In this document: positions 17,021 to 24,525 of the stretch, in pieces
How positions within the stretch are numbered: the first letter of the stretch is position 1
Layout: each line of letters starts with the position of its first letter
Origin: Nocardioides sp. Iso805N
Lineage (GTDB): Bacteria > Actinomycetota > Actinomycetes > Propionibacteriales > Nocardioidaceae
Reading direction: 5' to 3'
NCBI RefSeq assembly: GCF_000364605.1
Contig: NZ_KB822582.1
Coordinates: 65,446 to 129,445 of the forward strand
Length of the DNA: 64,000 nt
Translations under genes and position numbers: made by a program
Notes under the pieces: generated by a model
What the model was told of the DNA's origin: nothing
Database searches by the model: none
The model's input: the letters and a program-made list of their open reading frames with translations, nothing else

Positions 17021-17642
17021 CGGGTCGGATCGGCTCCCCGGACCGCGCCTGCTTGGCAGCGAGGTAGGCACGGTTGCTCGGCGTCAGGTGGACCGTCATC
17101 GGCACCTGCTCGACCACCCCGATCCCGAGCCGGGTCAGCTGCGATGTCTTGTCGGGATTGTTGGTGAGCAGCCGCACCTCGCCGATGCCCAGGGCCTGCA
17201 GCATCTGGGCGGCGACGGCGTAGTCGCGGCCGTCCGCGGGATAGCCGAGCGCGACGTTGGCGTCGAAGGTGTCCAGCCCGTCGTCCTGCAGCGCGTAGGC
17301 GTCGATCTTGGCGTAGAGGCCGATGCCGCGACCCTCCTGTCGCAGGTAGAGCAGGTAGCCGCCCTCGGAGGCGAGCCGGTCGAGTGAGTCGTCGAGCTGT
17401 GGCCCGCAGTCGCACCGCCTGCTGCCCAGCACGTCGCCGGTCAGGCACTCGCTGTGCACCCGCACCAGCGGTACGCCGGGCCCGCAGGCAGCCGCCGGCT
17501 CCGAGCGGTCACCGAGGCCGAGCACGATGTGCTCCCGTCCGTCGGCCAGACCGTCGAAGGTGAACAACCGGGCGGTCGTGACCTGGCCACCCGGCAGCCG
17601 GACGGGGAGCCGGACGTGAGTCCTGATCGTGGCCTGCCGCAT
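16968..17642 (-). CDS. ribA: GTP cyclohydrolase II
   Basis: The 224-residue protein shows all main RibA motifs. The zinc cysteines are in HSECLTGDVLGSRRCDCG, the substrate loop is LLYLRQEGRGIGLYAKIDAY, and further on come LQDDGLDTFDAN and LLTNNPDKTSQL. The Tyr in KIDAY (position equivalent to E. coli Tyr105) is kept, so the full reaction is expected: GTP to the diamino-ribosylamino-pyrimidinone phosphate with loss of formate and pyrophosphate. The ATG at 17642 lies one base after the RibD-like stop. It is the last gene of a six-gene operon with no ribE or ribH, so it may feed a pathway other than riboflavin. Confidence 0.93.
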   Translation of the reverse strand: MRQATIRTHVRLPVRLPGGQVTTARLFTFDGLADGREHIVLGLGDRSEPAAACGPGVPLVRVHSECLTGDVLGSRRCDCGPQLDDSLDRLASEGGYLLYLRQEGRGIGLYAKIDAYALQDDGLDTFDANVALGYPADGRDYAVAAQMLQALGIGEVRLLTNNPDKTSQLTRLGIGVVEQVPMTVHLTPSNRAYLAAKQARSGEPIRPVRPTRAPARRGSARRPS

Positions 17643-17643
17643 T

Positions 17644-18369
17644 TCAGCGCTCCTCGGGCGGGCACTCGCACGACGGCCCCGGGAAGCGCGCGGAGAGCGC
17701 ATAGCGATGCACCGTCACGTCTCCGATCTGGCGCACGCCGGCCAGCCGCGCCCGGCTGCCGGCCTCACCCGCGGTGCCCGGGCCGAGCAGCCGCGGCGCG
17801 TGCGGGTCCCCCACCAGCAGCGGCGCGAGAGCGAGGTTGAGCTCGTCGGCGACGCCCTCGCCCAGGAACTGGGTGAGGATGCTCGCGCCGCCCTCGACCA
17901 GCAGGCGGCGTACGCCTCGGCGGTGCAGGTCCTCGGCCAGCGCACGCATGGTGATCGTGGGTCCGGCGTCGACCACCTCGGCCCGCTCCCCCACCGTGGC
18001 ACGCAGATCCGCGGCACTGGCGTCGGCGCAGTAGACCAGCTTCGGGCCCGCGCCGAGGGTGAAGAACCGCGCCTCGGGCTCGAGCTTGCCGCGCGCCGTG
18101 ACGGTGACCTTGAGGGGACTCTCGGGCAGCCCGCGTCCGGCCCGCTCACGGCGGAGTTCGGCCGCACGCACCAAGAGGCGCGGGTCATCGGCGCGGATGG
18201 TGCCGGCACCGACCAGGATCGCGTCACAGCCGGCCCGGACGGCGTCGACCCGGTCCAGGTCGGCGTCGTTGGAGAGCACCAGTCGCTGCTCGCTGGTGTC
18301 GTCGAGGCAGCCGTCGAGCGAGACGCAGCAGCTCAGCAGCGTGTAGGGCCGGCTCGCACTCTCAGCCAC
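17644..18369 (-). CDS. RibD C-terminal-type (DHFR-like) pyrimidine reductase
   Basis: The 241-residue protein contains only the RibD reductase domain: SLDGCLDDTSEQRLVLSNDA, AILVGAGTIRADDPRLLVR and LLVEGGASILTQFL are the family landmarks. The deaminase half of bifunctional RibD is absent. Its expected chemistry is NADPH reduction of the ribosyl side chain of the GTP cyclohydrolase II product to ribityl. The next gene is ribA, almost abutting, and its start overlaps the previous gene's stop by 8 bases. Without a deaminase the predicted product would keep the 2-amino group, as in the fungal/archaeal order of steps. Confidence 0.88.
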   Translation of the reverse strand: MAESASRPYTLLSCCVSLDGCLDDTSEQRLVLSNDADLDRVDAVRAGCDAILVGAGTIRADDPRLLVRAAELRRERAGRGLPESPLKVTVTARGKLEPEARFFTLGAGPKLVYCADASAADLRATVGERAEVVDAGPTITMRALAEDLHRRGVRRLLVEGGASILTQFLGEGVADELNLALAPLLVGDPHAPRLLGPGTAGEAGSRARLAGVRQIGDVTVHRYALSARFPGPSCECPPEER

Positions 18370-19327
18370 GCGACGACGCCTCCCTCCGGACGAGCACGAC
18401 GTGGGTCACCAGCAGCGCCATCCCGCCGGGCAGCGTGGCCACCAGGGCGGCGACGCCGTAGGCGACCGAGACCGCCAACCCGTCGGAGGCGGGCAGGCCG
18501 CACGCCACGAACGCCCATGCTGCGATGCCCTCCCGGGGTCCCCACCCGGCGATGCTGGTAGGCACCGTGGAGCCGAGCAGCACCGCCAGCGCGAGGGCGA
18601 GCCGCTGCGGGCCGTCGAGGTCGACCCCGACGACGTTCATCGCGGTGAGCAGGACGACGGCGTGAGCGCCGGCGACGGCGAGCGAGGTGGCCACCACTGT
18701 CACCGCCGCACGCGGCCGGGCGAGGACGGCGGCCAGATCACGGGCGACGGGACGGATCCACGGCACCAGCGCAGCCGCGGCCAGCGCAACCCCACCGACG
18801 ACCAGCGCCACCGGCCGCAGGCCCGTCGGCACGAGTGCCAGCACACCCACCGTCGCCGCCACCTGCACGATCAGGCCGAGGGTGCGCTCCCAGACGACGC
18901 TGCGCGCCGCCCTTGGCAGGCTGCCGGCGCGGCGGCCGTGCTGGACGGCACGGTGCACGTCGCCCAACACGCCCGCCGGCAGGGTCGCGTTGAGGAACTG
19001 CGAGCCGTAGCAGGACAGGTACGCCGTACCGAGGCCGATCTCGGCGCCGAACACCGCCGCCACCGCCCGCCAGCGCCACGCACAGCAGGCCGTCGCGACG
19101 GCGGTCAGCCCGACCGCGACCAGCAGCAGGGTGCCGTCGGTGGCGCGCAGGCCACGCACCACCGGGTCCGCGCCGAAGCGCACCAGGAGTGCCACCACGA
19201 TCAGCACGCCCAGCGCCGGTCGCAGCCAGGGCCTGATCCTGAGGGCCGCGCGTTCGGACACACCACCAGACCGCCGCGCTGCCGCGGTCGTGGAGGCGGC
19301 CGCGGGGACCGTCGTGGATGCGCTCAC
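18362..19327 (-). CDS. Lysylphosphatidylglycerol synthase TM-region-like (UPF0104) flippase-type protein
   Basis: The 321-residue protein begins at GTG 19327, overlapping the preceding gene's stop (GTGA). It has about eight membrane helices. Landmarks of the LPG-synthase membrane domain (AglD/YbhN, UPF0104) are YGSQFLNATLPAGVLGDVHR near residue 110 and LGSTVPTSIAGWGPREGIAA near the end. Members are membrane proteins linked to lipid or polyprenyl-glycan handling. No catalytic aminoacyl-transferase domain is present. The setting beside a GT4 enzyme suggests it moves or binds the lipid-linked product. Confidence 0.82.
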   Translation of the reverse strand: MSASTTVPAAASTTAAARRSGGVSERAALRIRPWLRPALGVLIVVALLVRFGADPVVRGLRATDGTLLLVAVGLTAVATACCAWRWRAVAAVFGAEIGLGTAYLSCYGSQFLNATLPAGVLGDVHRAVQHGRRAGSLPRAARSVVWERTLGLIVQVAATVGVLALVPTGLRPVALVVGGVALAAAALVPWIRPVARDLAAVLARPRAAVTVVATSLAVAGAHAVVLLTAMNVVGVDLDGPQRLALALAVLLGSTVPTSIAGWGPREGIAAWAFVACGLPASDGLAVSVAYGVAALVATLPGGMALLVTHVVLVRREASSRG

Positions 19328-20367
19328 GGCCGCGCCACCAGCCGCTCCCTGTGCCGTGGCAGCGGTGCCGGCAGCGCGGCCTCGACGGAGGCGACGGTGT
19401 CGGCCCACCTCGTCAGGGTGCCGCGGCGCGACCGCGCCGCAGCGCGCAGCGAGGCCCGCAGGCTCGGATCCGTCAGCCAACGGCGCAACGTCCGGGCCAG
19501 CGCCTCGGGCTCGCCGGATGGGACCAGGAGGCCGGGGAGGCGCCCGTCCGGCGCGCGACCGACCGCCTCGCGGACACCGCCGACGTCCGAGGCGACCACC
19601 GGTACGCCGTGGGCCAGCGCCTCGGTGAGCACCATCCCGAAGGTCTCGTGGCGAGAGGGGAGCACCAGCAGGTCCGCGGCACGGTAGCGCTCGGCCAGGG
19701 CGGCGGCCGGGAGGGGACCTGTGGTCGTGATCCGGCTGGGCGCGGCGTGCTCGACCGGTCCCGCCCACACGCAGGACCAGGCCAGGTCGGTGAGGGTCTC
19801 AAGGGCGGTCGCCAGGACGTCGTACCCCTTGGCCCGACCGGCTCGCCCCACGCACAGCAGCGCTCCCCCCTCGCCAGCCCCGGTCTCCGAGCCCGCAGCC
19901 GGAGGCGCCGGGTCGACGCCCGGCGGCGCGACCGCCACCGATGACAGGCGGTAGTGGTCGGCCAGCCAGCCCCGCGTCCAGTCGCTGGTGGCGATCACGA
20001 CCCCAGCCGCGGCCAGCACCGCCTCCTCCGCGGGGCGCGCGTGCGGTGCGTCGAGCCCGAGCGGCAGGTGCACGAGTACGCCGAGCGCGAGCCTTGCGGC
20101 GGCCGGGACCAGGACGCCCGGTGAGGCGCCCGCGACCAGACCGTCGACCAGCGCCGGCTCATCGGAGGGCACCTCGGCCAGGGCGGCGGCCAGCAGCGCC
20201 GTCGCCGCCCGGTCGGGCCACGGCCACGGACCCGCCACCGCGTGCTCGACGACCCGCCAGCCGCGGGCCGCAAGGCCGTCGGCGACCCGCCGGTCGTACA
20301 CGTTCCCGCCGCTGGGCCGGGTCGGGTCGTCGACACCCTCGGGGACGACCAGGTGGACGGTCCTCAT
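19324..20367 (-). CDS. GT4 family glycosyltransferase (GT-B fold)
   Basis: The 347-residue protein starts at ATG 20367 (MRTVHLVVPEG), which overlaps the PTPS-like stop by ATGA. The C-terminal nucleotide-sugar domain is clear: LLCVGRAGRAKGYDVLATAL, then the EX7E motif in SRHETFGMVLTEALAHGVPV and ASDVGGVREAVG. The N-terminal acceptor domain contains ATSDWTRGWLADHY. It should transfer a sugar from an NDP donor with retention of configuration. The acceptor is unknown; neighbours suggest a lipid, or the pyrimidine/pterin product of the operon. Confidence 0.9.
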   Translation of the reverse strand: MRTVHLVVPEGVDDPTRPSGGNVYDRRVADGLAARGWRVVEHAVAGPWPWPDRAATALLAAALAEVPSDEPALVDGLVAGASPGVLVPAAARLALGVLVHLPLGLDAPHARPAEEAVLAAAGVVIATSDWTRGWLADHYRLSSVAVAPPGVDPAPPAAGSETGAGEGGALLCVGRAGRAKGYDVLATALETLTDLAWSCVWAGPVEHAAPSRITTTGPLPAAALAERYRAADLLVLPSRHETFGMVLTEALAHGVPVVASDVGGVREAVGRAPDGRLPGLLVPSGEPEALARTLRRWLTDPSLRASLRAAARSRRGTLTRWADTVASVEAALPAPLPRHRERLVARP

Positions 20368-20777
20368 CGCGAGTCCCACGGCCCGGTCTCGTAGGACACC
20401 CACGCGATGTCCGACTCGCGCAGGGTGACCGTCAGTGCCGAGACGTGCGGGCCCAGCACGCCGGCGAGGATCCGCTCGCCGAGTGCATCGCCGACGACCT
20501 GGGCGACGGCCTCGGTCGTGCTGTTGCGGCCCGCGAACGCGGGCGACTCGTCGAGGTTGCGATAGTCGAGCCCGGCCAGCACGTCGCGCAGCTCGGCGGC
20601 GGCCCGTCCGATGTCGACCAGCACCCCCGAGGCGTCGATCTCCGGCCCGCGGAACGCCGCCTCGACGACGTACGTCGCGCCGTGCAGCCGCTGCGCCGGT
20701 CCGAACTCCTCCCCCCTCAGGCTGTGCGCGACCATGATCCGATCACGGACCGTGACGGTGTAGCAGGACGTGGGCAT
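20364..20777 (-). CDS. Degenerate 6-pyruvoyl-tetrahydropterin synthase/QueD-like protein
   Basis: The 137-residue T-fold protein aligns end to end with QueD/PTPS. MVAHSL matches the first zinc-His motif (AAHRL), RLHGATYVV matches HGHxY, VLVDIG matches the VxDF strand, LDYRNLDE matches LDHxxLN, and NSTTEAVA matches NPTSE. Key residues differ: the catalytic Cys before HGH is missing, the third zinc His is Ala (HGA), and the catalytic DH is DY. The final acidic motif (LRES) is kept. It therefore may bind a pterin-like ring without normal PTPS chemistry. It is coupled to the GT4 gene (ATGA) and lies 9 bases after the dehydrogenase gene. Confidence 0.82.
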   Translation of the reverse strand: MPTSCYTVTVRDRIMVAHSLRGEEFGPAQRLHGATYVVEAAFRGPEIDASGVLVDIGRAAAELRDVLAGLDYRNLDESPAFAGRNSTTEAVAQVVGDALGERILAGVLGPHVSALTVTLRESDIAWVSYETGPWDSR

Positions 20778-20786
20778 CGTGATCGC

Positions 20787-21782
20787 TCATCCCTCCGGGT
20801 CGTAGTCGATGGTGTGGCACAGCGCCGGCCGGCCCGCGGCGAGCGCAGCCATCACCTCCGGGAGCTCCTCGAACGGCGACCTGTCGCTGAGGAGTACGTC
20901 GAACGCGTCGTCGCGCAGCAGCGAGAGGGCAAGCGCGAGCCGCTCGGTCGTGGTACGCCGGGGCCGACGGGCGGCCGCGACGGCACCGACCTGGCTGGCG
21001 ATGATCCGCAGCCGGCGGGAGTGGAAGGCGCCGCCCAGGGCGACCGGGACCGTGCGGTCGCCGTACCAGCTCATCTCCAGCACCGTGCCCTCCTCACCGA
21101 GCAGGTCGAGTGCCAGGGCCAGCCCCTCGCCCGTAGCGCTGGCGTGCACGACCAGGTCCAGCTGGCCGGCGAGTGAGCCGAGTGCCGCCTCGGGCGTCGC
21201 GAAGGCCACGCCGAGCGCTGCCGCCGTCGCCGCTCGGTCGCCGTCGGGATCCACCACGGTGATATCGACGCCGGGGATGGCCCCGAGCAGGCGCGCGACG
21301 CAGCAGCCGACCATGCCGCCGCCGACGACCGCGATCCGGTCGCCGACGAGCGGCGCGGCCTCCCACAGGGCGTTCACGGCGGTCTCGACCGTGCCGGCCA
21401 GGACCGCCCGCCTCGCCGGCACGTCCTCCGGAACCGGCAGCACCGCGTCGGCGGGGACGACGTACGCCGTCTGGTGGGGATGGAGGCAGAAGACGGTGTG
21501 TCCCAGCAGCGCACGCGGACCGGCCTCGACGACACCGACGCTGAGGTAGCCGTAGGTCACCGGGCCGGGCAGGTCGCCGCGCTGGAACGGGGCGCGCATC
21601 CGCTCGCGCTGCGCCACAGGCACCTCGCCGCGGAAGACCAGCGTCTCGGTCCCGCGGCTGATCCCGCTGTGCAGTGCACGGACCAGGACCTCCTCGGCGC
21701 CCGGGTCCGGCAACGCCACCTGGTGGATCTCACCGACGCCGGGGCGCACGGTGACGAAGGCACGGGCGCTGCGTGGCTCCAT
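20787..21782 (-). CDS. MDR-family alcohol dehydrogenase-like oxidoreductase, zinc ligands absent
   Basis: The 331-residue protein has the medium-chain dehydrogenase layout: a GroES-like N-terminal domain (ALHSGISRGTETLVFRGEVP) and a Rossmann domain with IAVVGGGMVGCCVARLLG and DITVVDPDGDRAA. The catalytic-zinc Cys expected after the first strand is Ser (HSGISRGTE), and the four-Cys structural zinc loop is missing. It is closest in pattern to BchC-like dehydrogenases. It is the first gene of the minus-strand operon and is divergent from the phosphatidyltransferase-sulfatase gene across 106 bases. Confidence 0.85.
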   Translation of the reverse strand: MEPRSARAFVTVRPGVGEIHQVALPDPGAEEVLVRALHSGISRGTETLVFRGEVPVAQRERMRAPFQRGDLPGPVTYGYLSVGVVEAGPRALLGHTVFCLHPHQTAYVVPADAVLPVPEDVPARRAVLAGTVETAVNALWEAAPLVGDRIAVVGGGMVGCCVARLLGAIPGVDITVVDPDGDRAATAAALGVAFATPEAALGSLAGQLDLVVHASATGEGLALALDLLGEEGTVLEMSWYGDRTVPVALGGAFHSRRLRIIASQVGAVAAARRPRRTTTERLALALSLLRDDAFDVLLSDRSPFEELPEVMAALAAGRPALCHTIDYDPEG

Positions 21783-21888
21783 CCGAGCCCTCCTTGCGTG
21801 CTGGCCGGCACTGCGTCGGCCCGGATTGAACCGGAGCAGAGCGGGTGTCGTGTCTGTCGTGTACTCCCATCACGGAGGTGGCAGGCAG

Positions 21889-24021
21889 ATGGTTCAGATC
21901 CGGGCCGCGAACACGATCACGACGATACGACTGCTGCTCGCCTGCGTCGTGGCCCTCTTGGTCGTGCTCTCGTTCTCAGGCCCCGCTCGGGTCGGCCTGC
22001 TCGTGACGCTGGCCGCGATCGCGCTCGTGCTGGACGGGGTCGACGGCTACGTCGCCCGCAGGACCGGGACCTGCACCCGGTTCGGGGCGCGCTACGACAT
22101 GGAGGTCGACGCGTTCCTCGTGCTGGTGCTCAGCACGTACGTCGCCGCGCACGTCGCGTGGTGGGTCCTCCTGATCGGGCTGGCGCGCTACCTCCTGCTG
22201 GTCGCCGGGTGGTGCTGGCCGTGGCTGCGCGGTGAGACACCGCCGCGCTACTGGGCCAAGGTCACCGCCGCCGTCCAGGGGATCGTGCTGACGGTCGTCG
22301 CCGCGGACCTGCTGCCCCGCGCCGTGGAGCTGACCGCGCTGGTCGTCGCGCTGGCGCTCCTGGTCGAGTCGTTCGCCCACCAGGTGCGACAGCTGTGGGG
22401 TACCCGCCCGGCGCAGGCGCACGGCAGGCCGGCGCTGGCGGTGACCGTCGCAGCGTACGTCGTGGTCTGGCTGGCGCTGGTCGCGCCCGACCGGCTGGAC
22501 CAGGTCTCGCTCGGCGCGGTGCTCCGGGTGCCGGTGGAGCTGCTGGTGCTGGTGGCGGTGGCGCTCGTCACGCCCCGTGCCGCGCGCCGACCGGTGAGCG
22601 CCCTCGTGGGCGTCCTGCTCACCCTGCTCCTCGTCCTGCGCGCACTGGACCTCGGCTTCTCGGTCGTGCTCGACCGCCCCTTCGACCTCCTCAACGACTC
22701 CTACTACCTCGGCCCCGCCATCGGGGTCGTGCGCGACTCGGGCGGGCTGCTCGGGGCGGCCGGCGTGGTGGCAGCGGTCGTGCTGCTGGTAGTCGTCCTG
22801 CTGGCCGTGCTCACCGGGGCGAGTGCGCGGGTGATGTCCTCGGCCGCGCGACACCGTCGGTTCGGCGTCTCCGCCGTGGCCGGGATCGCCGCGGTCGGCG
22901 TCCTCACCGCCGCCGCGGGATCAGGTCTGGCCTCCACCCGCACCACCGACCTGGCGCTCGGCCAGGTGCGGGCGGTCCGCTCCGACCTCGCCGACCGAAC
23001 GCACTTCGCCCACGAGCTGGCGGCCCCCGACGTGGTCCCGTCGGGTCTCCTCACCGGCCTGCGAGGCAAGGACGTGCTGCTCGTCTTCGTGGAGAGCTAT
23101 GGCCGCGTCGCCGTGCAGGGCACGTCCTACTCCCCCGGCATCGACGCCGTCCTCGAGCGCGGCACGGCGCAGCTGCAGGCCTCCGGGTACGGCGCCCGCA
23201 GCGCGTTCCTGACCTCGCCGACGTTCGGCGCGGCCAGCTGGCTGGCGCACTCGACCCTGGAGTCGGGGCTGTGGGTCGACAGCCAGCAGCGCTACAACCA
23301 GCTCGTCACAGCGCGGCGCACCACCCTGACCTCGGCGTTCGAGCAGTCCGGCTGGCGCACGGTCTTCGACGTACCGGCGATCACCAAGAACTGGGCCGAC
23401 GGTCGCCGGTTCTACGGCTTCGACAAGCTCTACGACGCCGACAACGTCGACTACCGCGGTCCGCGGTTCGGCTACGCGACCATGCCCGACCAGTTCACCC
23501 TGGCGGCGCTGCAGCGCAACGAGCTCACCGGCGCGCACCAGCCGGTGATGGCGGAGGTCGACCTGGTCTCCAGCCACCACCCGTGGACTCCGCTGCCGCA
23601 CCTGGTCGGCTGGCCGAGCGTGGGCGACGGATCGGTCTTCGACCACGTGCCCACCGACGGCGGTTCAGCGGCGTCGGTCCTCGCCGACCCGACCAAGGTG
23701 CGGGCGGCCTACGGGGAGTCGGTCGAGTACACCTGGCAGGCGCTGGTCTCCTGGCTGGGGCAGGTGTCGGACCCCAACCTCGTGCTGGTGGTGCTCGGCG
23801 ATCATCAGCCGCACAGCTACGTGAGTGGCACCGACCCCGGCCACGACGTCCCGATCAGCATCATCGCCCGCGACCCCGCGGTCCTCAGCGCGATCGACGG
23901 CTGGCACTGGCAGGACGGGCTGCTGCCCGCACCCGACGCATCCGTGTGGCGGATGGACACGTTCCGCAACCGCTTCCTCGCTGCCTTCAGCGGCGAGGCC
24001 ACCGAAAGGAGACACCCATGA
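21889..24021 (+). CDS. CDP-alcohol phosphatidyltransferase - sulfatase (LtaS-like) fusion protein
   Basis: The 711-residue protein starts at ATG 21889 after a strong GGAGGTG site. Residues 52-74 match the complete CDP-alcohol phosphotransferase signature, D-G-x2-A-R-x8-G-x3-D-x3-D (DGYVARR ... FGARYDMEVD). A second membrane region (about 165-300) follows. From about 390 there is an alkaline-phosphatase/sulfatase-fold domain: DVLLVFVESYGR, the SPTFGAASWLA nucleophile region, and VVLGDHQPH near 636. The first domain should join an alcohol to a CDP-activated lipid. The second resembles LTA synthase-type phosphoglycerol transferases, acting outside. The gene is divergent from the pteridine-type operon. 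Confidence 0.88.
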   Translation: MVQIRAANTITTIRLLLACVVALLVVLSFSGPARVGLLVTLAAIALVLDGVDGYVARRTGTCTRFGARYDMEVDAFLVLVLSTYVAAHVAWWVLLIGLARYLLLVAGWCWPWLRGETPPRYWAKVTAAVQGIVLTVVAADLLPRAVELTALVVALALLVESFAHQVRQLWGTRPAQAHGRPALAVTVAAYVVVWLALVAPDRLDQVSLGAVLRVPVELLVLVAVALVTPRAARRPVSALVGVLLTLLLVLRALDLGFSVVLDRPFDLLNDSYYLGPAIGVVRDSGGLLGAAGVVAAVVLLVVVLLAVLTGASARVMSSAARHRRFGVSAVAGIAAVGVLTAAAGSGLASTRTTDLALGQVRAVRSDLADRTHFAHELAAPDVVPSGLLTGLRGKDVLLVFVESYGRVAVQGTSYSPGIDAVLERGTAQLQASGYGARSAFLTSPTFGAASWLAHSTLESGLWVDSQQRYNQLVTARRTTLTSAFEQSGWRTVFDVPAITKNWADGRRFYGFDKLYDADNVDYRGPRFGYATMPDQFTLAALQRNELTGAHQPVMAEVDLVSSHHPWTPLPHLVGWPSVGDGSVFDHVPTDGGSAASVLADPTKVRAAYGESVEYTWQALVSWLGQVSDPNLVLVVLGDHQPHSYVSGTDPGHDVPISIIARDPAVLSAIDGWHWQDGLLPAPDASVWRMDTFRNRFLAAFSGEATERRHP

Positions 24022-24419
24022 TGATCCGAGTCCTCGCGGCCCTCGCCGTACTGGTCTCCGCCTATGTGCACCTGCACCTGTGGATCGACGGCGTGCGACA
24101 CCAGCACGTCGTCGGACCGGCCTTCATGATCAACGTCGTGGCCGGCGTCGTGATCGCGATCCTGCTGCTCGCCTGGCGCGACTGGGAGCCGCTGTTCCTG
24201 GCGCTGGGCTTCGGCGTCTCGACCATGGCCGCCTTCGTCATCTCCGCGACGGTCGGCCTCTTCGGCGTCAACGAGCACTGGCAGGGCGCCTACGTCTGGT
24301 CCGCCTTCATCGCCGAGGCGGTCGCCGTGCTTGCGGGCGCGATCGGGCTGTGGCGCGAGGGCTACCTGCCAGCCGCACGCCGTCCGGTGTCGAAGGCGCG
24401 ACCGCGACCGGCGGGCTGA
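24018..24419 (+). CDS. Small four-helix membrane protein coupled to the fusion gene
   Basis: The 133-residue protein begins at an ATG overlapping the previous stop (ATGA), after an AAAGGAG site. It has four hydrophobic segments, with VSAYVHLHLWIDGVRHQHVV between the first two and GVNEHWQGAYVWS before the last. The His-rich loop and overall pattern are seen in many small actinobacterial membrane proteins of unknown function. Coupling implies a role in the same envelope pathway. Confidence 0.75.
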   Translation: MMIRVLAALAVLVSAYVHLHLWIDGVRHQHVVGPAFMINVVAGVVIAILLLAWRDWEPLFLALGFGVSTMAAFVISATVGLFGVNEHWQGAYVWSAFIAEAVAVLAGAIGLWREGYLPAARRPVSKARPRPAG

Positions 24420-24525
24420 GGGGTGGGGTGGCGCCGGTTCGGGTACCACCGTGGCATGGCCCTGCACGGGAGACCGCTCGCGCGTTGCCTCATGAGAACG
24501 ACGCAGCCGAAGAGCGGCCGGTGAG

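Noticed and set aside
16968..18369. A normal riboflavin operon
   Set aside because: ribE, ribH and a deaminase are missing, and the linked genes act on lipids, sugars and pterins.
24420..24525. A c-di-AMP (ydaO-type) riboswitch before kup
   Set aside because: Only 106 bases are available and I could not find the conserved ydaO core.
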